This document shows positions 10,401-24,000 of a stretch of DNA of 60,000 bases, in pieces. This DNA comes from Owenia fusiformis (lineage: Eukaryota > Annelida > Polychaeta > Sabellida > Oweniidae): positions 29,798,740-29,858,739 of the forward strand of contig CAIIXF020000009.1 of the NCBI GenBank assembly GCA_903813345.2, read 5' to 3'. Each line of letters opens with the position of its first letter. The first letter of the stretch is position 1. Made by a program: the position numbers and the translations under genes. The notes under the pieces are model-generated. The model searched no databases. It was given only the letters and a program-made list of their open reading frames with translations, and was not told the DNA's origin.

Positions 10401-10789
10401 ATTTTCTTCGCCTTCGTGCATTATGTAGATGGGTTAGTACATTACACTTTTGGGGCACCACCAACATGGCCTCACTTGGCTGTATACAGTTTCAACTGTG
10501 TAACACCTAGATGTACATGTACGTCAATTCATATATTTCTGTAAATATGGCTCATAATGTCAAGTTGACCGAGCCACAGATGCATTGACCCAATGCATTG
10601 ATCACTTCAAAGAATATTATCGATCACTGAAACGTGATAACTGGATAAGCAATGTTCTATGTCTGTGTCAATGATTAGCAAAAGGCTAATAAGCGCAATT
10701 TTTAAAAGTTTTGTATATTCTTTATTATATATTCGAATATATTGGAAATTATAACAGTTCGTGCGCTGTACGACATTCTGTCAGTAATA

Positions 10790-11435
10790 TAATGACTATA
10801 GTACCTTCATGATAATAATTACGTTAATGATTAAGTCACGATTTAAAGCGCACGTGAAAAAGTAAAATCGTTAAGATGTCAGATGTCTCAGATGATAGAA
10901 GATCAATTTCATTCAGATTAGTCACTTTGGATCATGATGAGAAAGCGCGCGCAACATTACATTGTGTTCATTATGGTAATAACAAAAAAATACACTAACA
11001 TAACAAATCATGTCGAAATATTTTTGAAGATTAGCACAAATGTTTGATTTTTCAGTTGTTAAACGTCACATTAAAATCTGATTAAAATTACATTCAATAT
11101 GACAAAAATCAGTATAACAATAACAAATCATGTTCATTAGAAATACGTAATTTTCATTAAATATAGGCCTACGTTGAAGTTCAGTAAAAGTTAGAATATT
11201 TTAACTTATGAAAAGAACAAAATGGGTAAACGTTTCCTACGATTGACGTGTAAGTTAATTCAAAATCGACTTATTTGATAATTATGCCATGGTCAGTTTT
11301 TTCATGGGCTTTCTATTGAGTACCCATGGTCCGAACTCCCGTGCAGTGATATGTCTTTTAAACATTTTCCTCAAACCCTGTTTTAGTGGAAACAGCTGGT
11401 CGCTGGTCGGTGGGGTCAGTCTTTTTCGTCAACCC
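10790..11435. mobile_element. Partial, inverted copy of TIR element A
   Basis: Reading the minus strand from 11435 gives GGGTTGACGAAAAAGACTGA, then AAACAGGGTTTGAGG, matching the left part of the element at 704. The other side shares the AATGACTATAGTACCT stretch near 10791. The opposite TIR is not present, so the copy is truncated. Confidence 0.6.
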
Positions 11436-12640
11436 ATTCTTAGGTATAAATTTATTTATTTAACAGGCTAAACTTGTAAAAACAATAGGCTGAGATCGAT
11501 AGAAATAATTTTTAAATAAAGATGGCATACTGATAGTAATCGATCTGCGTTTATTTATACTGGATTTTGATGGTGCTGTCATCTTTATATTGGTCCAGAA
11601 CATATATTTAAAACATTGGCATATTGAAAGTATTCCCCAAACATTTTTACTCTCATTCTTAAACCTTATCTTATTACTCTGAAATTTGACCAGTGGGCCA
11701 ATTAACTCAAATTCAGTATATATTTGAATAACCAGGGATTATGGTCCCCTTTCTTAACGGCCCTTACTGGCCCTGATTGTGTATATAAGATAATGAGGGA
11801 AAGAGTTGTATTTAGGTCACCATATACAGTAAAGCAATGGAGAGTAGGACCATAATTTGATAGGACCTCCTACCCTTTTACACCTGGTCTATATAATAGA
11901 TGTATTTCATTGTATTTTAAATTTTAATAAAATATAAACAGAATGGTGGTTAGGGGGTTGAAACTTTAAAATCGCTTTATAACTTTAAAATAGATGTCGC
12001 TTGTAATTGCATTACCTTTTAAGAAAGTAGTAACGACAAGCTCAATATAGTTCTTTTTGTAAGCATTTTTCAGGACGGAATGACTATTTGCTGGAGTGTT
12101 AAATGTTTCATTAATAAGGATAATTGATATTTACACTGATAAGTTATAAACTATATACCTGTCATCATCGAAGGATATTGTTTTCCTTAAAATTGTAAAT
12201 TAGTCCGCGTGACGTCATCTTTGTTTTGAATCCAAAATGGCTGAAACGTTTTACAAATTTGAACTTATTTGGATAAAATTATGTGTAATTGAAACCAGCG
12301 ATCAACTCAACCATATGTGATCGGATTAAGTAAGTATATTTTTATCAATATATCACAAATTCTGTTTATTTATTTGTGAAATATTTGAGTATTCTAGATG
12401 AAATGTAAACCACCTGATTTTGTACCTGATGACCTGTTTCCTGATTCTTGATTAAAATGTCACTAAGACACACCTGAGCTCACCTTGTTAGAATTAGATG
12501 TACACGTGATTGTGATGATCCTCAAATTATGACTTCTTATATTTATTATTTAATATTGAATGGGATAAGACCCATCTTTGAGTTATTTCAACTAGATCTA
12601 TAGGACATTGACATGTGCAGAAGTTACTTCCTGCGAAAGC
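11436..12640. other. Intergenic AT-rich stretch, no feature supported
   Basis: Both strands were read for frames, TIRs and tandem repeats; nothing I can support. Confidence 0.45.
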
Positions 12641-12642
12641 TA

Positions 12643-14103
12643 CTACTTTTTGCAAGGCCTGACTTCGTCGCTAACATGCTAAATATAAGAGTTAGCTGAC
12701 GTTTGGGAGTCTGACTTACCTTCTAAAGGTTAGAACCCGAATCTTAATGAAACCATATCACCTTTGTTCCGTCAACCATGGAGCATTTGCCACAACATCC
12801 AAGAGGTAAATCATGGACCGAGAAAATGAATGATTTCCTTTTAAGTTCCGGAAGTTTCAATACGAAAAATTACCGAACATATATGAAAACCGAATATTTG
12901 TTTGTTGTTTTCACGATTTACAGGTTCGTATGTTCTTCAATGTTTTGGTCTAAATTATAAAGCATCACCAACAGGTCTTACTCTATTAATCGACTAATAC
13001 AGCAGACGGCTCATATTTCTACGTAGCATTTCGTTCAGACAAATAGTGGGACTGTAGATCACGCAGTTTCGTTCGTTGCGTACTTCACTCGAAATTGGTA
13101 ATTTTATATTGGCTACTTCACTTAGCTTGGCGGATGTAGAACATTGCTTAATATTCTTTTAATTTTCACACCAGACATGCTTGGTTGACACGTCAACAAA
13201 GATAAGTTCAAGGGTCAATGCGTTATTTCGTGATAATACAACGCCTTCCCGAAAGTCAACATTGATGAAAAATGAAAAAGTCGGAAAAGCATTTACACTA
13301 ATTTCTATCAAATGCTATGTTTATGCATCATCATCGACGCAACAAAGGTGATATGGTTTCATTAAGATTCGGGTTCTAACCTTTAGAAGGTAAATCAGTA
13401 GTGGAGCAACGATTGACTCGTGGACTCGAATACTACTCGCCAAACCCTGTAAATACGATTCATCGATTGGTAAATTCTGACTCGAATTGAAAAAAAAATG
13501 AAAAAAATCATGAAGAAAATGTGATTTACCCACCTTTCAACCGCAATTTACGTAAAAAAACACATCCAATGTACAACATTTCTGTACAATGTTTAACAAT
13601 GATGCCTTCCTTAATATATAGCATTGTAGTTTGATACCTTAACTGAAATAATAAATCAAATACGATAGGCTTTCTCGTGTTTGTTTTTATGTTTGATTAC
13701 ATCCGGTTGCGCATGTGCAATGCAATATTTAACGAGGTCAAACCAATTAGCGTAAATTGCTAAATTATTTACTTTTCAATGCAAAACAAGAACATATAAA
13801 GTGTATTGAGTTATTCTATTTGAATAATTTGATGGGTATGTTGGAGGTATTCAAGGTAGGTTGAGCCGAGAACACTTGAAAACATTGCTACCGGAAGTGA
13901 AAGTTTGTAACTTTCCGAAGAAAGTTTTTCTGAACTTTTTTCCAAAATCATTCATTTTAATCGCGAATAAATCGAGGGTTCAAGAGCCTCTACTCGAGTA
14001 GGATAATTCACACGAGTCCCACCACTATAAATCAGACTCCCAAACGTCAGCTAACTCTTATATTTAGCATGTTAGCGACGAAGACAGGCCTTGCAAAAAG
14101 TAG
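12643..14103. mobile_element. TA-flanked inverted-repeat element, split by a later insertion
   Basis: Left arm 12643-12768 (CTACTTTTTGCAAGGCCTGA…) is mirrored by 14028-14103 plus 13341-13390. The right arm is interrupted by a hAT-like element. TA lies outside both ends (12641-12642, 14104-14105). Without the insert the element is about 824 bp. There is no transposase frame. Tc1/mariner-like by target site only. Confidence 0.7.
13399..14027. mobile_element. hAT-like non-autonomous element, 629 bp, nested
   Basis: Left end TAGTGGAGCAACGATTGACT and right end …AGTCCCACCACTA are inverse at TAGTGG. A perfect 8-bp duplication, TAAATCAG, flanks it (13391-13398 and 14028-14035). The 8-bp TSD and TAG-type terminus are the hAT pattern. 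Removing it rejoins the host element's inverted arm, which proves the insertion. Confidence 0.82.
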
Positions 14104-14143
14104 TATGTGGATTTTGATGTATTAGCTTTCCCACGGCGCACTT

Positions 14144-14574
14144 GGACAGCTGAACAATAGTGACCTTTAAAACATCAATAAAGATTTCAGCGGCTTACTT
14201 TTGGGCCCTTACTGTGTCTAACATCAGTATTATGAATCCGTGCAAGTATTGGAGCGCTGAAATACGTCTTTTTTGATCAAGACTTGTAAATTTTTCATCG
14301 AGTGAACGCTTTTTTTTTACATATTTCCAATATGGCGGTTGGCTAGGAGCGAGATACGTAACAAATGAAATGAATTTTGAGAATGAGATAGGTTCGGACA
14401 ACTTCTGAAGATGTACGAATATGTCCGAGCAGAAAACGCCATATTTAAATTTGGCAGTAAAAACATTCACTCGACTTACAATTAGAAGTCTTGATCGAAA
14501 AGGAAGTACTTCAGTGCTCAAATACTTGAACGGTAGGATGATAATGATCAAAGGTCACTATTATTCAGCTGTCC
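14144..14574. mobile_element. Hairpin MITE, about 430 bp
   Basis: GGACAGCTGAACAATAGTGA at the left is mirrored by TCACTATTATTCAGCTGTCC at the right. Further inside, stretches around CAAGTATT, TGATCAAGACTT and TCGAGTGAA have mirror partners. No clear target duplication. A frame on the minus strand over this element is not a gene. Confidence 0.6.
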
Positions 14575-15926
14575 ATTTCTCCGTTTGAGAGCCATAAGTG
14601 TCAAAATCTAACATGGCTCTCGAAGTGATGTATTATGTATATTTAACCATTAGTTTTATCAGAATAAAATTAACTTTTCAAGTTGAAAAACACGCTCAGA
14701 TTGCATCAAATAATGTCTTCTATAAAAAAAATTCCCAGGGAAACAGACCCCCGGACCCTCCAAAATGTGCGGCCTTCGACCATGCAATCAGAGATCTTCA
14801 AGTGGGTGTACCAACTCAAAATTTAGCCCTGCCCATGGTAGTTGACTACTCTTATCACTTAGAAGAGTCGTTGTGGGGATACTTGTCCGATACTCCTTTT
14901 AAATCCACTTTGTTGTTTTCCAAAATCTGATGGGTCTAGCTAAAAACCTGACATCATTTTGTCTACCTTCGGGTCTGTCAATCTGTTCAAAGCCCTTTTG
15001 AATACCTCTCTTATACCTCAAAATATACAGGCCTATAGATCATATGACTAATGAAAAGTAGTAGTAAGTTTATGTAGATAAAGAGTACCGGTCAACAACT
15101 ACCTCTTTTTCCTGGGCCTGCATGTTCTCAGCGAAGCAGCAGACATTGGGCTCCTACTGACTTGACTAAATTTTTAGAATTCTATAAATAACTCACATCA
15201 CAGGCTTCGAAACTAAGATTTTTGGCTGGTACAAAATTGGCTATGGTTACCAGACTAATTTTGTGACAATAATTATTCTTTTATTAGATTTGGCAAGGTA
15301 CAAAAGTTCCATTTCCTAGAAACACAAAACTAGTAAAAAATTGAACATTATACAACAAGCATAACCTAGATTTATAAACTATTTTTTATTATCATTAGTT
15401 GTAAAAGCTGTAGAAGTCACAAACATTTGATTCATTTATATCATATGATCAACTTATGAAGTATATTTACTTACAGGATTTCAAGTTCAGGAAAAATAAC
15501 GGTCTTTTTGGTTGCCTTGGTAACTGGATGATATATTTTACAATCCAAGGTTGAACCATTTCAGATTGAAATCTCTTTATGTGCATGAAACTTGAAATTA
15601 CAATCAATCAGTATAATTTAGAAGAAACGATATAAAAACTTATGTTGCATGCTAGTATTGCTAAAGTTACATATATTTTAAAAGAATCAATTCAGAAGGA
15701 AATATAAATCTGGTTGTAATTCTCAAATGGGACATCCCTTGGCCTAACCAGTGTTTCTGCTATCTTGTATCCAGTATCAAATTCAGTTTGGTTTCTCTTT
15801 TGGACATACATAACTGAAGCAGGCTTTTGGTGGAATACATGTAGCATTACACACTGGTGGGAGGACCAAGCTAGGTAACTTGAAATATTGATTCAATATT
15901 CTGTTGACCTGCAATAAAGCTCTGTT
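14575..15926. other. Intergenic, no gene seen
   Basis: It contains short frames only, with no domain or repeat boundary I can support. Confidence 0.45.
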
Positions 15927-16835
15927 ATTATCCCATCGAACGAAGTTCGGAGGGATATAGGGAACGCCTCCGTCCGTACGTACGTCCGTCCGTACGTACG
16001 TCCGTACGTCCGTCCGTCCGTACGTCCGTCCGTCCGTCCGTCCGGGCAATAACTCAAATACCGTTGGCCCGATTTTATTCATATTTTGTACACATATACC
16101 CTATGGGAGTAGAAGTTCTGCTCGAAAGCCGATTTTCAAAATGGCCGCTCATTTCAAAATGGCGGCTATTTTAGTGCCGAATTTACAGTAATTTAGGTGC
16201 AATATGTAAAACTGTAATAGCAATATGTTTTAGATGTAAAAAAATTATATAGGACATTAATGAAGCTAGAAATGTAGATATTTAAGAAGCACATGGCAGC
16301 CATCTTGAAAAATGGCGGTATTTTCTCGTTATTTTACGATTTTTGCTGTAACTCGAAAAGTAGTGGATCGATTTTGTTCATATTTGGTATGTGAATACTA
16401 TAAACATTGCACACTGTCTAAAGACACTTTTAGTAGAAGGCGGCCATTTTGAAAAATGGCCGCCATTTTAACCTATTTTACTATAACTCGAAAAGTAGTG
16501 GAGCGATTTTGTTCACATTTGGTATGTGAATACTATAAGCATGACACACTGTCCTATGACACTTTTGGTAGAAGGGGGCCATTTTGAAAAAAAGTTTGAA
16601 AAATGGCCGCCATTTTAACGTATTTTACTATAACTCGACAAGTAGTGACGCGATTTTGTTCATATTTGGTATGTGAATACTGTAAGCATGGCACACTGTC
16701 TAATGACACTTTTGGTAGAAGGCGGCCATTTTGAAAAATGGCTGCCATTTTTGCTATATCCTTTGTTTGTAAAAATGCCATCCATGGCTGTTCGATGGGA
16801 TTCGCTACGCTTTGGCGTTGCCGTTGTTCTGGTTG
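15927..16835 (+). mobile_element. Tandem-array element C, copy 1 (3 internal units)
   Basis: It begins ATTATCCCATCGAACGAAG and ends near GTTCGATGGGATTCGC…TTCTGGTTG, so a 12-bp inverse pair (ATCCCATCGAAC/GTTCGATGGGAT) sits near both ends, with a short ACGC-TTTG-GCGT hairpin after the second. A CCGT/ACGT microsatellite (about 15968-16044) follows the left end. Units of about 130-150 bp with ACTCGAAAAGTAGTGG and AAAATGGCCGCC follow. A second copy at 28564 has six units. No target duplication is evident. Microsatellite plus tandem core plus subterminal inverse pair resembles Helentron-associated (HINE) or bivalve 'pearl' elements; that class is inferred. Confidence 0.7.
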
Positions 16836-18558
16836 TTTTATACCAATTATCATTGAATATCATTGATACCTGTTGATTGTAGTTTCAATTTTCATCATTT
16901 CAAATAGTTTTGACGATCATCTGGATAGCTTCACAAATGTATATGTGCATGAATTTAGTGAGTAACGGGAATAACTTTACAAGAGCTACTCTTTAGAACT
17001 ATGTGTACAATAGTGGTCCCAAGATACATTATGAAATGATACAATACATATCTCGATATCTTACCAAGCAATGGTTCGATACATATTTTATGTCATTCTG
17101 AAAATTTACGAACATTCAGCTAAACATTACGTCTATAATTACGAAAGAAAATTTGTTCACTTTTTATTCAATATATCACAATGAACTAACATTTCTAAAT
17201 TACGCTATGTCTGATAAAAGACCCAAAGAATATAATCAGTCATACGAAATAGCCAGGAAAAGTATATTGAACTTGAACATTGTATAATTTAGACATAGAT
17301 GATAGAAGTAATTTGTTCGCATTTTGACTGAGGTTCCAGTCTGTTGGATGTATGCATTTATACTCAATATGCTGCTTGTCACCATTAACCCTTATCCTCC
17401 AAGGCGCGCCACCCTTAACAGATTCAGAAAACAAAGTGTTAAACTGGTTTCCATTTAGGCGAGGCAGTCATTATCGCAGACCGGAAGTCTTCATAAAAAT
17501 GAACTAAATCAACCAAGAGCATCATATCATACATATAAATTAAAATCTAAGTTTAAAAAATATTAGTTAACAACTAAGTGGTGATTTAAAAGAGAAACCA
17601 GTAGAGAGTTTCCATTTACCAGATAATCCTTAGATAATCTTTTATTAATCCTAAACACTACATTAGCTATATTGTGGTCAGGAGAAATGCAGGAAGTTCA
17701 ATCTCATTGTTATAAACGTTGGTAACCATTGCTGGGTGTTTTCATTCATCGGTTCAAAAAATTGAATGTCACTGTAACTCTTTACAAAATAGATGATGAA
17801 GCTTTATAATATATCTTCTAACAAAAAAGATATTTGAATTTCTTGAAAACATTAAAGTTCTATCTGTAAAGGAATGCAAGGTCCTATACGGAGGAAAACA
17901 TGCTTTTGTTTTTTCCTCAAACACATACCAAAAAAGTGTGTTATTATGCGCCAATTTTTTATACTTGATGTTTGTACAGGCGTATTTGTTTTCTTTTTGA
18001 ACAGATTTACACAACTAGTAAATTTTAAGAAACTCAGTGTATTATTGAAAGTTAATATTTGATGCTTTTTGTGCAAACTTCAATAGAAAGTAAACAGTTC
18101 TAGCATTTGTATATAAAGGATGGAGCAGGTATATCAGAATTTCAATTGACTTGGATAAAAAGGAAGAAATTGTCAAAGGAACAGGCTGTCAACTATAGCA
18201 GGGTATATGTCACTCATTTCCCCTGCTATCTCATAAAAGGAAGAACTGATAAGGAGAGTATGTAGACATGAAATGTGTTTTTACTCATGTGCCTATTGTG
18301 CCCCTTGTGGTAAACTTTATTCATTCATTATTTAAAGTCTTTATTATGATTACTCAATGAGGTTTTGCTAGTATTTAGATCATACTGAGGGCTCACCATA
18401 AAATCAAGGTAACATATGGAATATGATGCCTTACTCGTTGCTCATAGTAAAACATCATAGACAAATTAGATTTCAATTTATACTTGAAATTAGACTTTGA
18501 TATGCAATCAATTCAAGTTTGATTCATGTAAACATTACTGGGCCTTTGATGTCTAACT
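16836..18558. other. Intergenic, no gene seen
   Basis: AT-rich with several short overlapping frames near 17.8-18.1 kb on both strands. None has a recognisable domain. Confidence 0.45.
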
Positions 18559-18729
18559 ACAGTAAAACCTGTGTATGTTGAACATTTTTTGCTAAGAAAA
18601 ATATTCAGTGTTGGTGTTCACTAAAGAGAGTAGTTTCTACAGAAGTCAGTAGAGTATGCGCTGAGAAAGAGAATCTATTAGAGACAGGTGTACACTAGAG
18701 AGAGGTGTTCACTAAGACAGGTTTTCTGT
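18559..18729. mobile_element. Short MITE with ACAG(T)AAAACCTG termini
   Basis: The left end ACAGTAAAACCTG is mirrored by CAGGTTTTCTGT at the right, and the next bases (GTTGAACA / TGTTCACT) are also related. The length is about 171 bp. It resembles widespread animal MITEs starting CAGTRAAACC. Target site not resolved. Confidence 0.5.
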
Positions 18730-19398
18730 GCATTTAAAGATACAATTAATTTAGTGAAATCATACTATAGAGACTCTGAAGAAGCATTAGTATTTTGTTG
18801 CAGAGGCAGTTTGTTATTCAGGGTATTTTGGTTGACATTGTAAATACAGCCAGGTCTCACAAGTGTTTCAAATCTTATCATTTTGATAAATGCTGGTAAA
18901 TAGGAGTTTGTTTGATGCATAGACATTTGAATGAGGGTTGTGATTTCAATATTATGCTGAAGGTACTGAGGTATGACTAAAGCTGATTAGAACATGTCAC
19001 TTGGGTTGAATTGCCATACTGGGACATTTATATTGCATGTAGAGTTAGCTAAATTGCACAATCTGCTACCCAGTAATGTACAATAGGGAGAATGAGGTTT
19101 AACAAATATTGGGGAAAGTTATAAAAGAAAGAAGGATTGAATGGTACTCTCTCAGTTTAGTGGTTCTCTGCGTTTGTATTGTTATTTTGAATGAAAAAAT
19201 ATTCTACTGTAGCCAGTAGCAAAACTAGGATAGGATTATCATTGAATAAGTAAAATTTAAAGACTGGACCAGAAACATATCTCTGTTTAATAGGAGGCAG
19301 TTGTGTTGATTGAGGAAAGAACTGCTAAAGGTAGGTCTGATCATATAACTTGAAAAGACAAATGCTATATGACAGCTTTGACACTTAGCTTGGATAAT

Positions 19399-19769
19399 TA
19401 CCCTGCGTGCAGAGTCTAGTTAAACTACACTCTGCCTAGTAGAGACCATATTACAGTTTAGTAGCCCCGCCCCATGATGGGTACCGGTGACAGTATGGGT
19501 AAATCACTTTTGACCTACGGCGCTGACCTTCCACCAATCAGCGAGCTTGAAGAAACATACGGCAAATGCGTTCTAATTAAATATGCGCATGCCATTGGTC
19601 AATTCCGGGCTCAACGATGACGTCAGAAGGAATGACCATATATAGAACGTCGGTCAAATTTGGCCGACGAACACTGATTGGCGCGGTGAGTTCACAGGTT
19701 TATTTTAGTTTGAAAGAGTGAAGACGAAGCTCTCTTTTAAGAAGTGTAGTCAAACGAATGCAAAGGGTA
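19399..19769 (+). mobile_element. Promoter-bearing element D, copy 1 (371 bp, 9-bp TSD)
   Basis: Ends TACCCTGCGTGCA and …TTTGCAAAGGGTA-type inverse (TACCCT/AGGGTA). TTGGATAAT flanks it on both sides (19390-19398 and 19770-19778). Inside, in order, are CCCCGCCCC (19465-19473), CCAAT (19534-19538), ATTGG (19594-19598), TGACGTCA (19618-19625) and TATATAG (19639-19645). That is a typical RNA polymerase II promoter set, pointing toward the USP53/54 gene. There is no protein frame. The 9-bp TSD suggests a Mutator-like origin (inference). Confidence 0.82.
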
Positions 19770-20909
19770 TTGGATAATATGCATACATCAATAATATTGT
19801 TTCATAATGAATGATGAGCATTCTGCTTATTGGGCCCAGCAGGGTTTTCTGTTATCAATTACTGATTTATATGTGATCATATATATTATTACAGCTGATT
19901 GCCTTATGTATTAATTAGTCAATCATAATGATATAATGACAGTGTGAGAGATCACAGCCTTCTAGCAGTTCCTTTCTAGAAGGGCATAATGTTTGAAAAT
20001 AGAAAGATGTGATAGTGTAATGGTGTACCTGTTCTAGTAGGAAAATATTGTTTTATATGCCTAACCTAACATAGTATTTTTCATTCGTTTTAATGTTTTC
20101 ACATGATTTTCTATATTCTCATATGTTTGTAAATAGATATTCGAATGGGTTCACTATTTTTACACTTTTAAAACAGTTTCATTTACAACTAGCATCTTGG
20201 CTTCAGGTATTGTCTTTTTAAATTCTCAATCGGATGAAGAGCTCATTTGCTCTCAGAAAGATGGAGGTGTACTATACTGTATTATGGATGATGAAACACT
20301 TCCAGTCATGGATTCTATATTCTACTATCTCTCAAAGGCATAAACAAAGAGGGACTGATAAATTAGGATAATATTCAGTACGTTAAATTAAAAGGATCAT
20401 TTTATGTTCTTACGGTCTATTTGAATCATGAAATATAATCAGAATTATCATTGCCTTAGTTATTATATATAAGGAAGCTATGTGATCAAGCCGCATGTTA
20501 TCTTATTAACACTCAGATTGTCTAAAATGGAAATTAGTAAAATTTTAATTATTGAGTTGTAATCTCATTATGGCTCTTTATGAAATTGTATCTCCATTGG
20601 TAGGAAATTTAATTACTTGTAATCAGTGAATATGTTATTTTTGATAATTAATTATTGTGAATGTTTATTAGGACAAGGTAAGGAGTTGGTTCAATTTCTC
20701 CATGAAATCAAATGATTAAAGAAAATATACATTCCATAGTCTTATTTAATACCCTGAACGTGCAATGACCCCCATCTAGGCCATTTTTTTACTCAGAAAA
20801 ATGGCCTCGATGCAAGAGTTCTATTTTCAGCTCTCGGTATCTGTAATATGTTGCATGTTAAAATGCATTGTGTTTTGATTGTTGCTTGCTAGATATTTGC
20901 ATTGTGCTC

Positions 20910-21031
20910 AGCATGTAGAAATTTCAAATTAGTCTTGCGTCAAGACCCCGGACTATCTACTTTAGCAACAGTTGTTAGAGCAGATAGTCCAGGGTATTGA
21001 GGCAAGACTATTTCAAATTTGTAGACATGCT
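20910..21031. repeat. Long imperfect palindrome, about 120 bp
   Basis: Left arm AGCATGTAGAAATTTCAAAT…GGACTATCT and right arm AGATAGTCC…ATTTGTAGACATGCT pair over about 50 bases around a short loop near TTTAGCAACAGTTGTTAGA. Either a MITE or a transcribed hairpin; nothing decides. Confidence 0.65.
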
Positions 21032-24000
21032 TAAGTTTCAGTGATCTTTATGTCTGTAACTGGGTTAACAGTCACATTTGAAAACATTTTATGGTCAAAC
21101 AAATTATATTCACCTCTAGCATTCATTTTAGACGTTAACCAAAACATTACAGCTCTTAAATGTTAAAAGAAATGTTCAAAGATAGAGTTATTACCTAGAC
21201 TAACATAACTCAGATGATTACGTACTTGTACATATTTTGTATATTAGTAGTAGTACATCATCTGATGCATGGATCCAAGAAATTAATGCCCATTTAGAAA
21301 TATGGGATCTTTCTTTTGGTTGTACTTATGCACTGTAGACTAATTTGAGAAATGTGTTAAGGTCAATAGGTTATAGGGGTTCTGACTGTTGATTGTGAAA
21401 ATAATTCTGTTCCTCATTTTTTCTGCTCTGTGTACATCTACTGCTGTGTTCTTGTCCTTTGTTGAGTTCTCATATTAGTAAGTGCCTGCTGTGTATATAG
21501 GTAGGGACCAAGTCTACCCCTTGTCAGGTTACAATATCATGCAGTCACTTGTAAAAAATCAACTTTTAAATGTTCTGTTTTCTATTTGTTGTACAGTGGT
21601 TGAATCAGTTGGTCTTTTTATTAAAAATCTATATCAAACATTTCTAACAAAGGCTGTTTGTTTGATGATTGATTGGTTGTTTGTGTGTGTGTTTGTTTGT
21701 TTGTTAGGTCATTTGATATCTGTAACTTAGAATTACATTATAATATAATGATAACTTGAAAATGAGTTCGGGATCAATTTTCCTCATTTTGAATAACTCT
21801 TAGTCAGCGGTTAGTAATTCCTCTTTAAATTGTTGACTTAGCTCCCAAGTTGTCAATTCAGGAATAATCCAATTGAAATTAATGGGTTTCATTCTTCTGT
21901 TCTATAAACAATTATTCAAAATCAGTTACCGGATTCTGTGATCTTGAGCTTATAATCCAATGGATTAAGTCTGGAGAAGCTTTATATTTAAGCCTTGGTT
22001 TTTATTAAAGAGAAGTATTCAATAGTTTCAAAAGTTTCCTTGGTTTGTCTATAATTTATTATTAGCAAACCAGGCACTCATTGGTATCAACAGGTCAAGT
22101 GACTAAAATCTTTTTTATGTATGAACCAGTCTGTACAAAGACTTCTGATATGTTCCATAAGGTGGCCGAGTCTGGAGTAGAATGACTAAGCTGACTTCAG
22201 TATGGATATTTAATTTTTCAATTTATTAAGCCAAATGAATCACCAAGTCCCTGTTCTGTATCATCCCCATTCTCTCTTACCTGAGGAAGAAAGAGAATAG
22301 TAAGTTTTATATATAGTGGGCCTAATCAAAAGGTTGTGTTCAATTCTGTAGATTCTTTCCCTATGTCAGTGACAGTGTTTATTTATTGCGTGTGTTGTGC
22401 TAGATTGTGTATGCTGTCATCATCTACTACTCTCAACTCATCAATTGTGCGTCTATTGTCATTGGGGCAGATGTTCTATTGTCCTTTAGTCTCATGGAAA
22501 ACCTGAAGTATCACTTTAATACTCTGCACTTTTAAACTGTTAAATGAAGCTTTTCAAAGCGTGATACTGAATTTTATATGTTTCATGTTTTTTAACCCGT
22601 ACGACAATTGAGTTTGAATATGACATGGTATGCTTTGACTGTCACATTAATTGTATTACAGGTAGTACAGAGTTTAATTAAAAGTCACATATGCACAATC
22701 AAATCATATCCATACAGCCACTGTCTCAAATTTAAAAAACTCTAATGCTGTTTTCAATAGCTCAAATAAAAATATGCAACCTTTCCTACCATTTTTAGAA
22801 ATTACAAGATTTTGATTTTTCTTGAGTAGATAATGTACATTATGCAAACGTTGACATGTGTCACCCTGTTAACAACAACCACCAATGCTCATTCCAAAAC
22901 TAATTACCTAATTGATATACTTATGATTGAAATACATGTAAAAATATCATTTTAGACAGATATTTAGAGCATTTGCTACCTAGTGTATTTCATCCGAGTT
23001 CTAAGAATGATTGAGAGTTTCTGGACCAACAGGTGATGTAGGGTTGATGTTTTTAAAGAGAGGTTACGGTCCTATGAGCTGTGGTCATAATTGAGACCTG
23101 GAGTCAGTTGTAGGTGTTTTAGAGAGCTCACCTGTTAGAGGTGTTGAAAGAATGACATATGGTGTGGTCAGTCATTGAGCAAACAGCAAGGTTACAACCA
23201 ATAAACATATGGTAGATAGCAGTTTTAGATAATCAATGTCTATTGAATCATCATAATCTGCAAGATAATTTGATCAACATGTTTAGTGAAAACAAACCAA
23301 ATACTTTTTTCAAACATAACAGTACTGATCCTTTATTTTGGATGACATCTGCACTCAGTCAGGTGCCTTGATTTATCGTTGATTTAACCATAATGAGGCT
23401 TATTTCTGACCCGTATCGAGCCGCTATGGGTGTGCAGAGGAGCAGTGTGACACCATAGTATTTGGTCTATAAGTGGTCAGCGTGAGGCAGGTGGGACGTT
23501 ATACTGGGACGTGTGCCCATTGTCATCCCAGATAAACAATCTTCATTCAAACTCATAAAATTTTAATGTTGGTTTCCATAAGTGTGCTGGCATCCCATAA
23601 GTTCACTCTGACCAATCTAATGCTCTGTATAAGATACTTTTTCACATGGATAGCGCCTAACAAAGAACCCCCTTGCACAAATTTTCACAATTATCATGTC
23701 TATTTCAAGCCATTCTTTCTTTGATTTATATAAAATTATTTTCTTGATTTTCTTTACTATAACGTTTAAACAATTCTGATCAAACCCACTCTAATCCTTG
23801 ACAATTCCCTTATTTGTCATTTTATGCTTGACTGTGATGAAATTTTGTAAGTAGATCTCTGGTTTGACCCAATGGCCTTCAAGACAATGGCTATGCATTA
23901 ATTCAGTGGCTCATGGCCAGAAGGAGGTAACCACATAGTGGTAGCATCACCTGTTGTTTCAAAATTCTAGACCTTTGTAAATCCTACCAAGCACATTGCT

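Noticed and set aside
14195-14551. 118-residue minus-strand frame
   Set aside because: Lies entirely within a hairpin MITE; no domain.
15968-16044. CCGT/ACGT tract as a possible CRISPR-like array
   Set aside because: Simple microsatellite without spacers in a eukaryotic genome.
15783-16082. Frames rich in RTDGRTYVRT-type residues, here and near 28377-28727
   Set aside because: Translations of the CCGT/ACGT microsatellite in element C.
19399-19769. Solo LTR as an explanation for element D
   Set aside because: The ends are TACCCT/AGGGTA rather than TG/CA, and the target duplication is 9 bp rather than 4-6 bp.
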